From the NCBI RefSeq assembly GCF_051622035.1, contig NC_135355.1:42325486-42389485 (forward strand): a stretch of DNA of 64,000 bases, given 5' to 3'. Shown one piece after another: positions 1-12,862 of the stretch. The stretch is from Arctopsyche grandis. Taxonomy: Eukaryota > Arthropoda > Insecta > Trichoptera > Hydropsychidae. The notes under the pieces are model-generated. The model ran no database searches, was not told the origin of the DNA, and worked only from the letters and a program-made list of their open reading frames with translations. The position numbers were made by a program, and so were the translations under genes. The first letter of the stretch is position 1, and the number at the start of each line of letters is the position of its first letter.

Positions 1-1115
1 GTCGGTTATTAATTTTTATGACCCCCACCCCGCTTTTTTCTTCACTAAAAAAAAAATTCGGGTGTGACCAACCCATGAGGTTATCTATGTATTTGCGGAA
101 TATAAGAAGGTTACAAAACAAAATTCGATATTGAACTAAGAACTATGATAGCGATACAAATTGAGCGCAAATGTATGGAGACTTGCACAAGACAAAAGTT
201 CTACTTCCGGTTGTCGGTTTTTGTTCAAATTTTTTTATTATTTAAAATCAGTATAAGTATTATACACATTAAATATCAAGAAGATTAAAATAATTTAAAA
301 GGTCAAAATAAAATAATGAAATATTGTTTTAAAAAAAAATACTACTTCCGGTTTACGAATTCTAACCAAAACGTTAGCAGCAGTTAGTACATAAAGAATA
401 CAAATATAAATTTTCAGCTTAATACGTGCAGGGGTGTGGACAGGATTCAGGCGACAACATTTTAGACCTTTCTAAGAGGAGAAAATCCCACTTCCGGTTT
501 ATTAAATTGTGATTTTTTTTATTATCATCACATTGATAGAAGAATTATACTTGATTTTTTTCGTGAAGATCACACATGTATAAGGGGTCGAAAAAATAGT
601 GGAAGAAAAATCGAACAAGAGTAAACTACCACTTCCGGTTGAGGGATGCTTACCAAATTTAATACATAACTTGTTATTACGCTTAAACTTCTAGATGTGA
701 AATTTCAGTTCAAGAAACCAAAAGGTTTCTGAGAAAAACATAAAAAACTTCGATTCTCTAGAGTAAAAGTACTACTTCCGGTTCAGATAAAAATATTTAA
801 AAAATATAAGGTTATAAAAATTATTATTTCTATTGCATGTAAAAAAGATTTAATCCGATTGAGTTAGCGGTGTGGGAGATAATTGAATTCAAAAACTTAA
901 AAAAAGAGGACACCTATGTATAAGGGGAGGTACCATTTCCGGTCAACTTAAAAATTTGAAAAAAATTTACGTCGTGTCGATAAGAATTTCAGTAACCGAT
1001 GCTAAGTTTCATTTCGATAGGACTAACGGTGTTCAAAAAATCCCCAAAATACACAGACACACACACACATTTTTTCTAGATCATGAAAACGTGATCAGTA
1101 ATCGATTCTGAGTTC
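1..1115 (+). repeat. 'CTTCCGGT' dispersed repeat, copy A
   Basis: Noncoding repeat about 1.1 kb long. The motif ACTTCCGGTT, or a close variant, recurs about every 110-150 bases (near 204, 348, 493, 632, 775 and 935). The spacers are diverged from one another but match the same spacer in the other copies. The 5' side carries TTCGGGTGTGACCAACCCAT near 57. The 3' side has a CA run followed by TTTTTTCTAGATCATGAAAA and a segment reading GAGTTCGAATCAGT. No open frame and no terminal inverted repeat are visible. Other copies lie at 14880-15080, 22150-22470, 28590-29830, 39170-40535, 41050-42350, 47570-47925 and 51230-51590. The class is unknown; a nonautonomous element with internal tandem structure is the best description. 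Confidence 0.75.
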
Positions 1116-1379
1116 GAATCAGTCATGCCAGAATCAGACAGTCAGCCATGCACATATGTATATGTATACATACATACATATGTCAAATATCCAATTTTAG
1201 CATATGAATTTAGAGATGACTATTTATTTAAGCTGAGTTCCCCCATTTTATCTATCCTCAAGTGCATATGGTCAATAGTTCAAAGCATGTTTTCTTTCGA
1301 AGTTTTGGGTGGTTTTAGATAAAAAAATCCAATAAAGTTCATTAAACGTCTCTTAAGTTTTGAATGTGCTCAGATTACT

Positions 1380-1560
1380 ATGCGATTGTGGTCATCGAAT
1401 GTTAGAACGAGACAATATTTGGAATACAAAATTGTAGTAAAAATATTTTTTAATTGTTCTCGAAAAACAATGTTTATATCAATCAAAGTGCCAGGGCGGC
1501 GACCTGGCTCAAAAAGAAGTACCAGGTAGGCGACCTGGCCCGACTACACCACTGGGTAAA
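1380..1560 (+). repeat. Repeat with CCAGGxCGGCGACCTGG hairpins
   Basis: Two near-tandem units of about 31 bases, at about 1490 and 1521, each carry the small palindrome GCCAGGGCGGCGACCTGGC or a variant. They are followed by CCCGACTACACCACTG. The whole stretch, including the upstream ATATTTTTTAATTGTTCTCG, matches 2265-2395, which has one unit. No coding potential is supported. This is probably a short dispersed element present twice. Confidence 0.5.
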
Positions 1561-2264
1561 TGGCAACAAGTTTAATTCAATTGTGGAGGGAGCCATGCGT
1601 GTTCGTGATCTTTTTCTGATGCTCACAAGAAATTCTATTATATGTAGTTAAAAAACGATTACAACTTCTTCGAGTGTGCTTCTTTGGTGCGAATCAAAGG
1701 TGAGCGCACAAATGCAACTTAATTATTTATTATATATTAAGGCAGTGCTTTTCAGCCGCATAGATTATGATATTTTTTATTACAGTGTCGATTCTTTTAC
1801 GCGATAATTCATCATGTCTGCCGTAGCTGGAACAGTTGGAACTATGTAGATGGCCCAAATTACTATTATACATACTTAGTGTGATGGTTTTTCCAGATTG
1901 CTGCACGGTCAGTGTTGTAGTGCTAAATAAAAAAGTACCAAGTCGGTGTTTAATTTTTACAAGCCCCCCTAATTTTTCGTTACTTAAAAAATATGTATCC
2001 TAATATTGGTAGTACAAATATTTATAAAAGATCAAATTCTAATTAACATGAAAAGTCAATCAAAGTGGTCTGAATAAGGCTTATCATTTTTTGCATTACA
2101 ATATACAGTTCTGAAAATTTTTTTAGATGATTCGATTTCGGCATCATTCCAAGTGTTTATTATTTTTTTCAATGGGTTGTTTTTGGACTTTTTTAAATTT
2201 TGTCTGCACTCAAACAAGCATTTGAGTGAGGATACGGTTGTAGTCACCAAATTTTAAACTCTCG

Positions 2265-2395
2265 ACTCTGCTCAGAATATTTGGTATACAAAATTTTATA
2301 TGAAATATAAGCAAAAATATTTTTTAATTGTACTCGAAAAACAATTTTTAAATCAAAGTACCAGGGCGGCGACCTGGCCCGACTACACCACTGTG
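2265..2395 (+). repeat. Second copy of the CCAGG hairpin repeat
   Basis: This matches 1380-1560: a shared TTTTTTAATTGTACTCGAAA block, then a single ACCAGGGCGGCGACCTGGCC hairpin unit and the CGACTACACCACTG end. A SINE begins 30 bases downstream. Confidence 0.5.
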
Positions 2396-2424
2396 CACAG
2401 CTCTTTATCGGATAGCTTACATAT

Positions 2425-2625
2425 AGCCAGCAGCAGTGGCTCAGTGGTTGCGTTTATGTTCAGTACCAAGAGATTATTGGTTCGATCCCGGGCTTATCTT
2501 TAATACTGCTGGTTAGACTCCGAGTTGATCGTTTCTTATCAGAGTTTGCCAATTTTATCTGATCATTGTGGTTCCTCAAAAATTGGCAAAAATAAAATCA
2601 TCCTACCTGCTATCACAAATCTTCT
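2425..2625 (+). mobile_element. tRNA-derived SINE, 5' part
   Basis: The tRNA-like head contains an A-box-like TGGCTCAGTGGTTG near 2438 and a B-box-like GGTTCGATCCC near 2480. It is followed by the family body: TGCTGGTTAGACTCC, GATCGTTTCTTATCAGAG, then TTGCCAATTTTATCTGAT. The 3' CCAGGAAGG tail seen in full copies is missing here. Same family as 9228-9407, 11497-11961, 25952-26379 and 53905-54755. Confidence 0.8.
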
Positions 2626-2919
2626 GTATTTAATGTATGTAGAATTTATTAAAAAATATGTACAAGTCTAAATCCATAATTGTTAATTTCGTGTTCTTCA
2701 GCTTCTCAAAATACAGTGATTTATTTAAAAAAACAAAGCTACATTGTTGTAATTAATTGTCTAAGAATTGGGGTCTTCCTGTCAAGCCTTCCTGGTATAT
2801 ATCTATGTAAAATATATTCAAAGGGCCACCCGATTTCTCATGACATGCACTTAGATCATCAGCCCTTGTTTTTTATATGTATTGTTTTTGTCGTTTTTTT
2901 ACAGGACTATTCTTAGTTT

Positions 2920-3085
2920 CACTTCGTCTATTGGTCCGACACTATTTCCTACATTCTTCCGATCGGTTTCAAACTTTGCCATTTGCGCGGTTTGGTCACC
3001 AATAGAAATTTAGATTGCTTCCGCTAGTTCGATGATGAAAAATAATGGTAAATAAACACGTTTAAGAATCCAAATCCAAATCAGC
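2920..3085 (+). repeat. Short dispersed repeat ('TTTGCCATAT' family)
   Basis: The segment with CCGATCGGTTTCAAACTTTG, then GGTTTGGTCACCAATA and a GATGATGAAAAATAATGG block, is related to 12490-12630, 36050-36200 (reverse), 51830-51955 and more weakly to 16795-16850. It has no coding frame. Its class is not identified. Confidence 0.5.
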
Positions 3086-3089
3086 TCAT

Positions 3090-5440
3090 GACCAGCCTTG
3101 TTTGTTTGAATTTCCGCCCTTCACTCGTTTTGTCAGATTTTAGTTGTTTTTCTATTTTTATATTATTTTTGTTTTGAGCCTTTGTGGAGCAGTGGGATTT
3201 CAAAAAAAAAAAATGGGATTACTCTAGGAAAAATTCCTAGAGACTTGTCTCCGTGTAGACATCCACATTAACTCCAAAACAAAATTAAGAAGACATTTCA
3301 CTATCTCGATTTCAAGAACCTGTAATAATTTTAATTGATGAAACGGTTATATTTATATATGTACATTTGTGTATCATATATTTTAACATTTATTTGAGTA
3401 TGCCACTCTCTGCAAAGATAAGCCGTTAAATATTAACCTCAAAGAGAGATTTCACGATAAAGTTTTCGCACTGCCAAAAGAAAAAAAAATCATTTCAAAA
3501 TGAATTATGTGGGAACAATAAAAAATCAAAAGAGAGAGTATTTTGCATAATAACGTTTTAAAATGGAAAAGTAATAACACATAATGTGTACAATTGCAAT
3601 GATATGGAAGTATTATTAGGGCATTGGCGTGTGTATAATAACTATTATTTTTCTAGTCGTATTTTTATACATATATGTATATATGTATATATTGTACATT
3701 GACTTTCAACGTTGATTTCCCGTCCGTTCTCACGGTCGTAGAATCGTCAAATTACTTAATACCGATATAATAACTACCGAAGAAAACGAAAATATAAATC
3801 TCCAAGTACGTACCATACATATATGTAGGTAGGTATTACGGTTAATAGTAAATAGATATAGTATGTATGCGGTTAACGAACTGTTGTCACATTAAATTAC
3901 ATTATCACATTAGTATTCCAGTGGTGTCACTTGACTATAGACGAAATGAGTCGAGTCGAGACGAGACAGTGGTGGTGCAGTGCACGCTTCGCTAATTGAT
4001 TTTATTTTATTCCACACACTGCACGCAAAACATCCGTAATTCTCGGTAATGAGAGAGGAATTGGATTTACTCTGACAGCAAAATAAATTCAAACTGGAAA
4101 CAAGCACTAAACATTCCCAAGCAACAAAAGGAACTCTTTTAACAAACAACCATGTGCGTCAGTAGAACGTATCTATGTACATACACACATAAATGTATGG
4201 CCAGAAAATAAATAAATTAGTGATACATATAGAATCAGCTGATCGACTGTGTTGCTCATCGACGAGAAACAAATCATTAGATATGTCAATGACAATTTGT
4301 CCGCAGATAAATCTCTTCGTCAGAGAATTACTAAAATTGTAATGATGGATACATTAGCAGATTTAAAACCCCGATAAGATATATAAAAAGAAATATGCTA
4401 AATAATATATTAAATAGAAATAAATATTTCATTGCACATAAATCTCGGGCAAAACGGGAGCATGTCATTTGAAGAAGCACGATTTAATTAAAAAATTACA
4501 AACACACAGCGTAGAAGAGACTCGAGTTACACGAAACATTAACATGTTCAGATAACACAAAAAGAATAATTATTCATGTGATAATTTCGATGTGGGTAGG
4601 GTAGGGCCATATCTGACAAATTGCTCGAATGTCACATTGTTCGAAATGCGACTTCCTCAAATGTGGATTGCTTTTTATATTCCACGTTTTCTAATACTTT
4701 ATTATCAAAACTGAACTCTGGTTAAAATGTAGCGAAATGAACGTCTTCGAAGCTTACGGTATACATATTATACGAGTATATCTGTCGACTAGCAATCCGT
4801 TGTTTTTCAAATGTAAAATAACTCTACTCGATTATACCCAAGATTGACGGGTCTCGAATGACCGAAAGAGTCAAATACGTGTAATTTTACGTCTCAAAAA
4901 CTACCGCTTGCTTGCACATACATACATATAGTATAATTTTAGATAGTTATAGTATGTGGAGAAAAGTGCGCGCATTATATATATGTAAATGTATCTGACA
5001 GAACTCTCACAATCGGTAATAGTAAAAGTAGGCAACGAGTTCGTTCCGTGCGTTAAAAAGATAATGAATTTATTATACGAACACAAAAAACGCATAAATT
5101 GTGGGTGAATGTCATCATCTGCCGTTATCGCCTGGAGAAAAAAAATTAAAGATCGATATTGGATTCATTACGGTTATAATTTGGTCAATTACTAAAACAG
5201 CTTTCGTTTCATATTGCCTATTAGCATAAATACATATAATCCCAAATTATACATATTGTATGTACATACATACATGGCCCAGCTAATCACGGGATAAAAT
5301 CATATATTTATGCATGTTAGATGTTAGTATGTGTATATTTTTCGCTTACGTTCCATACTAATAGGACACAAATTAACACACAAAAATTAATCTACATTAT
5401 ATGTACTAAGGGAATATATGAAAGTTACGAGTACACTTAT
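3090..5440. other. Gene-free AT-rich stretch
   Basis: No frame with coding character, splice-bounded exon or recognisable mobile element was found. It contains short TACATATGTA-type simple repeats and a mildly GC-richer patch at 3940-4100 (repeated CGAGTCGAGACGAGAC). Small open frames here look random. Confidence 0.5.
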
Positions 5441-5446
5441 ATATAA

Positions 5447-5654
5447 CTAGAGTTTTTACCCGGCTTCGCTCGGTATTTGTAATATAAACCGCTTAAACAT
5501 GGCTAATTTAATAGTAAAAATTTGATTAAATGTATTTGAATAGATTTATTTTATTTAAATTTATTTGAATATTCATTTGTTCGATGACGCCACGGATTTA
5601 CGAACCAACAACACTTACATACTTACAAAGTCTCTTTCGAAATTATATATTAGA
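5447..5654 (-). mobile_element. Short nonautonomous Helitron
   Basis: Read on the minus strand the element begins TCTAATATATAATTTCGAAA and ends with CGAGCGAAGCCGGGT, a few bases, then CTAG. This is the Helitron signature: 5' TC, a short 3' hairpin, then a CTAG terminus with T next to it. Length is 208 bases with no coding capacity. Copies with the same ends lie at 46056-46219 and 48191-48387. Confidence 0.75.
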
Positions 5655-5659
5655 AGAAA

Positions 5660-8600
5660 TACGATACATATATTAAGATATTAGTATAATAAAATGAGTA
5701 TACACACTTAAAAATTTGTCAATCGATTTATCTGTGGTTGTTAATCGTTTGACCGCAGATGTCGTGTTTAATAAATTTTACCTGTTAAATTAATTAACAA
5801 ATAATTCTTAATCTGTATAGCACACTCGGCGCGTTAAAGCAATCTGTTAAGACGAGTGTGCATGATTGATTGAATAAATAAAAAAATATATACTTGGTGT
5901 ATTTCCGTATCTATGTACAAACCAAATTGTTTTGAATTCAGTCAACTTAGATTAGATTGATTCTGTGGTTTGTACTACTCTTTAATGTTTTTAAATTCAC
6001 ACATTTTTAGACGAACAGCTCATGTTTTGAACAATGATCATTACTTTTGAAATTCTCGGCTGTTTTTGTTCCATTTGAATGATGTAAATAGATTAAAAGG
6101 TTACTTAGGGAAAGGTCACATTTTTCGCAAACTTTATGTGGTCTAGTTTAGTTCATAATTTCATATGCACATGTTACATTTAGTTTGCCAAATGTTATTG
6201 GGTTATTTTGCAGTATGCAAGTGTTATTTATATGTATTATATGTACAGTCAACTTCTGTACACCATATGTACATGTTAAGTAAAAATCATAAAACATTAA
6301 AAAAAATTGCCTTGAAAATCGATTATTTCGCTTTGAATTTATGGAACGGTTATGTTGGGTATGTGTAAATTTACAATGATTGAAAAAAATCATTCTCTTA
6401 ATTGCAATGGCTAGTCAAATGTGCCAAGAGACACCTCTGTGAGGGACAGTACATATAAGTTAATTATAAATGTTAGAGTTAAGTATAATAATTAAGATGT
6501 ATTTTTAAATTAGCTTGATAGCTAAAATATATATAAATAAATAAAAGTTATAATAAAAAAATCGGAAGTCAAAAGCAATGCAGAGCGTATGAAATATTGA
6601 TATGTATGTACAACTAAAATACATATAATGGAACAGGATGTTGCGGTTTTGTAAGGAAACTTGTAGACCTACTAGGTATTTGTGGTTTCAACTTCGATTA
6701 AGATTAAACCGAGTCAAACAAAATAAAGAACATATAATATTTTTGAAATAATAAACAACACTAAATAGAGGAATGTAGCGAGATGACCATTTGACTGGTT
6801 TGACTTTCCGACCGGAAAAGCTGTATTGTGAACTAATGACGCCTGAATGACTATTTAGGTTACGTTTCAATTCGATCAGCATTGATCAATTCGATTACTA
6901 CCTAAAAAAAAAACATGAACTTGCTACGTGAATACAAGATTAAATTGAATAATACATATTATAATATAATAAATTTTCACAGGTCACATAAGTGACTTGC
7001 TCAGACTCAAAAATGAAATACGTAAATATATATCTACATAATTACATACGTAGTTTTGCAATTACGTGATAGAGTGATTTAGTGCAATTCAACTAACGTG
7101 ACAAACATATGCAATTATCCTATTTGTTTTTATTTCTGGAAGGTGGGATACGTATAAATGTCTAGTTTCTTTGTCAGTGTTATCCCAAAATTCGAGAGAT
7201 TTATATCTAAAATCACTAGCTACGTTAGGAATATCGTAGCCAGCTTCCCCGCAACAGACGATCTACATAGACAAGATATTTTTTTTATAGATGAGTACAA
7301 TTTGTATTATATTTTGCTGAAGCAAAGTTATAAAGAAAACTAATAGTTTACAAAAATTAGATACGATTTACATATATGAAGTGGCGTTGTCGATAATCGG
7401 CAAAAAGGGAATATTATTTTGTATTGTCTTGTGGAAAAAATGGAGACCGGAAGTGTAGTGATTTGACGCATAAAATATCTATATAAAGCTATCGCTGACT
7501 TTAGAATAAACAAATATAACTTATACATTTACAGTTGGATCTACTATTCTATAGTTAACTACTGCGTACATAGATCGGGAATTCCATTAAAAGTATTCCA
7601 TACAAAAGAAAGAAAGATAAGAAAATACTTTCAAATTGCAGACCATCAACGTTGAAAGCAACCGTAAATTTTTTGTACAAACAGTGAGTTTTTGATTCTA
7701 AGTAATTCCCAAGTTTGTATTGTTCGTTATGGACTAATTTTTGTTGATGACTTGCGCTTTTTGGTTAGTTCACAGAAACTATAATACATACATACATAGA
7801 TATGTACTGTGCGTTAAAAGCCAGACTGTGTAGCTGTAGGGAGTTTTGGCGATCGACATTCTATCTACCATTATATGCATAATACATATGTACGATGACA
7901 TCTCAACACCTCTTACGGACTTTGAAAGTGTAATTTCTAAAATACATATGTACATACATAAATATGCATAAAAGTGAGATAAGTTGACTATACATAGATT
8001 GACTACTGTCCAAGGATGTTTACGTTAATGTGTTTCCTGCAGATAATAACGACAGAAACAAAAGTCATCAGAAATGACGAATTTCCAATGGAGATAATAA
8101 TAAATGTCACTTGACAATTTAGCGCTATTTTCGCATTACATAACTGGATTGAAATTGAAAAATGCGAATCGATAATGACCAAGGTAAATTATGCTCCTCA
8201 AGTTCAGTGACTTGAGAGGTGCGATCTGAAGAACTGGTTCTGTGTCTATGTACATATGTATGTATGTATGCATATTATAAAAGGAGTAGCATGGACAATC
8301 TCTTTGTATTGATGCATTTTCGTTGCACATGCATGTATGTATGTACATACATATATTCGAGTGTAATGAATCCTTGTGAGTGTGAATTATTCTGAAAAGT
8401 CCTAAAATAGTACTGTGTACCAACGACTGATGCTCACCAGACACTGGAAAAAATCAAAGATGCCCACACTTGAGCTACATACAATATGCAGATATATCAA
8501 CTTTGGTAAAAGAGGACTTCTTCATACCATATCAAATAGACGATAACAATAAAATAATATTATGGCTATTTTTGATTGATTAAACTTGTTGTAAATCAAT

Positions 8601-8660
8601 TCATTGAATAACTTTCGTAGCCTCCCTTAAAATATATGTACATTATACGTTTAAACACAT
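5660..8660. other. Gene-free AT-rich stretch
   Basis: I see no supportable gene or RNA. The longest frame (8136-8444, minus) is dominated by translated TACATATGTA repeats. Simple repeats of TACATA/TATGTA type are frequent. Confidence 0.5.
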
Positions 8661-8672
8661 TTTATTTTATTT

Positions 8673-8722
8673 ATACCAGGGAGGCCTAACAGGTAACAGG
8701 CATTCCTGGCCAGAAACAGTGT
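8673..8722 (-). mobile_element. SINE 3'-end fragment
   Basis: ACCAGGGAGGCCTAACAGGT followed by GCATTCCTGGCC matches the hairpin-forming 3' end of the SINE family seen in full at 11497-11961. Only this end is present. Confidence 0.6.
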
Positions 8723-9227
8723 ACATTTGATACAAATATTATTAATATTATACAAAGTACATACATATGGGTTTGCTGCAAATGATTGCAAACCACCCGG
8801 CTGCATGCTCATTTCGATTGCATTTTGACTGTTTGAATTTCAGCATGTACGAAAGACGCGATATTCACGGGGTTGCGCAGATGACATTTCGATGTACATT
8901 GATGATTGGCAATTCTTAAAATTGAGTTGGATCTTTCTGGCAAGTTTAAAATGGCAAAAGCCGAGACAAAAGTATGAAATGCAGCCAAATGAGCGTGCGC
9001 CCGCTTGGTTTGCAATCGTTTGCAGCGCAGGGATAAATAGTATAAATACATATCAATTAATATCCACAGACACATCTATGTATGGTCAAATTTGCAGCAG
9101 TTTAAACAATTCAGTAAAAACACCCACAGAGACAGTTGTGGTTAAATTTGTAAATTTGCAGCATTTTATACAATTCAGCGAAATTCGAGATTGCTGAAAA
9201 CTCGAGATTTTGCGAGAAAATGGGTAA

Positions 9228-9407
9228 GTTTGCCAATTTTCTTGGAACCGTTTCAATGAAAATCAGACAAATTGGCAAACTCCGATAGGAAACGATCGAC
9301 CTGGAGTCACAAATCTAAGGTCTGGCCAGCAGAAACCAGTGAGATTTGAACCCGTGACCACTCTGTTCAAAGCATTGTATGCTAACCACTAGTCTATTCT
9401 GCTGGTA
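9228..9407 (-). mobile_element. tRNA-derived SINE, head and body
   Basis: On the minus strand, TACCAGCAGAATAGACTAGT opens a tRNA-like head with A-box-like TAGTGGTTAGC and B-box-like GGGTTCAAATC. The family body follows (GACTCCAGGTCGATCGTTTC, then AATTTGTCTGATTTTCATTG). The 3' CCAGGAAGG end is absent; a separate fragment of it is 500 bases away at 8673-8722. Confidence 0.75.
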
Positions 9408-11237
9408 AAATAATAATATATATAAAAACGGACGCGATGTATGTGGGTATGCGCCAGACCGTGGACACACAGCCAATCAGAGTCAAGTGGTCGAGGAGAC
9501 GCGAGGAAGTGTGGTAGCGGGTAAGGGTTGTGGAGTGTCATGGACGTCAGGCCGAGCGACGGGTGACACACACACACACACATTCATTCATCATTTCGAA
9601 TGGGTTGGATTGGTGAGCGTGTAATGCGCGCACTTTTTATTGCGATTCATATTACGAGCGCGCGCGCCTATTAATTACTTCACATTATATTTATATATAA
9701 CATATAACTTTATTTTAAACTGATATAATGTGAGTACATATATCAGTTTGATATTCACGACCAATTTTTTGTAATTTTACTTTTTTATATCACCATGTGG
9801 TGCTCACTGTAAATGGAATATTATATTTTTATTTATGTTTATTATTATTTTTTGTCTCATTATACAACTTTCTTTTTATATTTTATTCTGTATGTGTGCC
9901 TATTTAAATAAAATAAAAAATAATTTATTTGATGGAATTTTATTTTGAGACTCATTTATTATATGCAGAGCTATCATAATATGTAGAGTGCGATAATTTT
10001 ACAATGTCATTGTTATTTTGATACTAAACATTTATATCCAAATTCGTCTGTTCTTTTCGAGGAATATTATTATTTGCATACATATGTGCATATATGTTAA
10101 TGCTTGTCAAACCACACTAAGCACGTCTGTAATATTTGTCTGGAATTTCAGTTAGCAATTCACACAAAATAAAGATGTTCATGTAAAAATAAAGTGGAAA
10201 CATAACGTACATATGTACGTTCTTCTTGCAATTTGCAGATTTGATAGAGATCTGTCTGCGTTCGCACATAACCAATTATAAACATTGTCTGTGAACGTAT
10301 ATAAGTAAACACGTCGATATAAATTGATGATTCCAACGGACCATTAACCTCACGCAAATCAATTGTTATCTTCCATGCATTGTACATATGTGTGTACCTA
10401 TTTATTATATGTACAAGAAATCAAAATCACCGATATTATAGCTCTTTTCATCAAACTCAATGTCGCATTCTGATGACAAATATATAGAGAGCCGTTGACT
10501 GAAATTCGCATGCAATTTAAAAATTGGAAATTAGCCAGAGTATCGGAGAAAAATTTTAATAAGTGCTTGGAATATTTTCAATATCAGAGTTACCTTGGCG
10601 GTTTTTCCTCGAACGATAGACTGAAATGGCAAAGTATTATTTTGGGTGCATCCGAGGCGTTAAACTGAAACCAGATGGTGAGATTACAATTCAGTCTGTA
10701 AATAAGAAGAAATGCACTGATGGTTGATGGTGGCGAGTGATGAGTCACAGTCCTTTAAAGACCCGGTGACTCAAAGCAACACTACGTAAAACCAGCCCCG
10801 ATGTGACTAAGAATAAATATCCAAAGCAAGGGTAGTTATCGTATGTCTACTGTCTACTGTCTACTCGAAGTCCGATAAACATTTTAAAATGGTAAATAAG
10901 GTCACTAACCGAGAAAAAAATAATCGAGCAGAAATGTTCAATGTCGTTTCAACTAACACAAATCATCTTCGAGTAAACCGTTTGCGAGTAACGGTACTCA
11001 CTACATTACATTACATTACATTGCATTGCATTGCATATATAAAATTACGTGAAAATGCGGAAATTCGTCGGATTTTTAATGAAATAATCTTGACCTTTTA
11101 ACATTTGATGTTTGCAATGAAGTTATTTAAAGATCGGCGGTTGCGAACCTTTTTTTGGTTCGCGCACAAAGATCTATGTATGTACATTCATACTTGGAAA
11201 AACTACCGACATACTTACACATAAACAACATAGAATA

Positions 11238-11495
11238 CCAATAAAAAAAATAAGTAATTAATTAAATAAATTTTCAATAGATGGCGCTAAATGCTCAGCG
11301 AATAATTTTCCCAGAGGAAACATTGCTAGCAAACAGTATATGTATATATGTATATAGAAGTTTTTTTCGTTCATTATTATATTAGTACATTTTGTTGGCA
11401 GTATTTTAGCTGAGACGTACACATATACATAAGTCGAATCGAAGCGACTATTATAGTACGGCGAGCGTTATCGCAGATACACAGACAAGGGATAT
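11238..11495 (+). repeat. Dispersed repeat, left member of an inverted pair
   Basis: Starts near ACCAATAAAAAAAATAAG, passes through ATAGATGGCGCTAAATGCTC and CAAACAGTATATGTATAT, and ends with ACGGCGAGCGTTATCGCAGA and a cagacag-like tract. The same sequence in reverse is at 13300-13565, and its last 120 bases recur forward at 12218-12345. Possibly the ends of one larger element, or three insertions of one family. Confidence 0.65.
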
Positions 11496-11496
11496 T

Positions 11497-11961
11497 ATTT
11501 TTTTTTTTTTTTTTTTTTTTATTTCATACCAGGAAGGCATTACAGGTAAACCCCAATGCGCCTTCCTGGCCAAATTACAAACAATACAGCATTTTTTTAT
11601 TATATAAGTCGCTAAATTACGAGACACTGACTTAAACTCGACAATTAACGAGACATCTATGAATTGTACATACATTTTTATTGTAATATTTACATTAATC
11701 ATACTCAAATAGTGGTGACATAGTGGGTAGGAAGGATTTTTAGCCAATTTTTAATCGGGAATCGTTTTCAACAATGAAATCAGAGAAAATTGGCAAACTC
11801 TGATAGGAAACGATCAACCAGGAGTCACAAATCCTGGTCTGACCAGCAGCATTACAGATATACTCAGAAAAATTCTTTTCAATCGAGGTCAGCTCAAGGG
11901 ATCGAACTCGGCGCCTCTCAGTGTTAAGCAGAAGCTTAACGACCGAGCCACGCTGCTGGCT
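11497..11961 (-). mobile_element. Full-length tRNA-derived SINE with poly(A)
   Basis: This is the most complete copy, about 465 bases. On the minus strand the head GCCAGCAGCGTGGCTCGGTC holds an A box and is followed by the B box GAGTTCGATCCC. Next come the body (CTGGTTGATCGTTTCCTATC and the AGTTTGCCAATTTTCTCTG block), a middle AT-rich part, and the 3' end GGCCAGGAAGGCGCATTGGG with CCTTCCTGG as its inverted partner. A run of about 23 A's closes it (T's at 11497-11520). Pol III-type internal promoter and poly(A) are what define a retroposed SINE; the partner LINE is not visible. Confidence 0.85.
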
Positions 11962-11965
11962 AAAT

Positions 11966-12212
<247 letters not shown>

Positions 12213-12217
12213 ATTCG

Positions 12218-12345
12218 TACATTTTATTGGCAGTGTTTTATCTGTGACGTACATATGTCGAATCGAAACGATTATTATATGTATGCAGTACGGCGAGCGT
12301 TATCGCAGATATACAGACACACAGAATAGCGATATTATATATATG
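12218..12345 (+). repeat. Partial copy of the 11238 repeat
   Basis: The stretch from TTGGCAGTGTTTTATCTGTG to CACAGAATAGCGATATT matches the 3' half of 11238-11495, including ACGGCGAGCGTTATCGCAGA. The 5' half is absent; the TA tract begins where it would join. Confidence 0.65.
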
Positions 12346-12489
12346 TATATGATATCTCACGAGTAAAACGATCAATTAATTAATAAAACTAAAAAATCGA
12401 TTATATTATTAAGAGGAAATGGAAGAACTTCTATGTATTTTTATAAAACTCTTTTATGTTTCACTTACGATTACAATTAAAAAAAAAAT

Positions 12490-12630
12490 TTGCCTATTAT
12501 CCGATCGTTTTCATACTTTGCCATATTGCCATATTGCTCATTTTGGTCATCAATATAAGTAAAGGTATCATCCGCCATTACGATGGTGAAAAAATATCGT
12601 ATTAGACACGTTTGAAAATACTACATCGTA
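12490..12630 (+). repeat. Short dispersed repeat ('TTTGCCATAT' family)
   Basis: CCGATCGTTTTCATACTTTG, CATTTTGGTCATCAATATAA and CCGCCATTACGATGGTG occur in this order, as in reverse at 36050-36200. The two copies are clearly homologous over about 130 bases. Confidence 0.65.
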
Positions 12631-12762
12631 TTATTAGTAATTTCAGTCTCTTAAGACAAACAAATGTTTTAAAAATGTTTTTTTGATTTTCCAAATCATA
12701 CGTGGTAATAATAGGTTAATTACGTTATTCGGAGAAATTCTTAGAAGATCGTTGAAATTACG

Positions 12763-12862
12763 AAGGCCCACCCCCACTTCGTGGAAACGATGCGCGCGCC
12801 AAGATCTTGTATTGATCGTTGCTTTTGCGCACCCACTTTGAGTAGTAGGGGTGGGCCTTTCC
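12763..12862. mobile_element. Small inverted-repeat element
   Basis: AAGGCCCACCCCCACTT at the left and its near-complement AGTAGGGGTGGGCCTT at the right bound about 100 bases of GC-richer DNA. It resembles a MITE. No matching target duplication was recognised at its edges. Confidence 0.4.

Noticed and set aside
2432-2500. A tRNA gene suggested by A- and B-box sequences
   Set aside because: The sequence does not fold as a tRNA and continues into the SINE body found in other copies.
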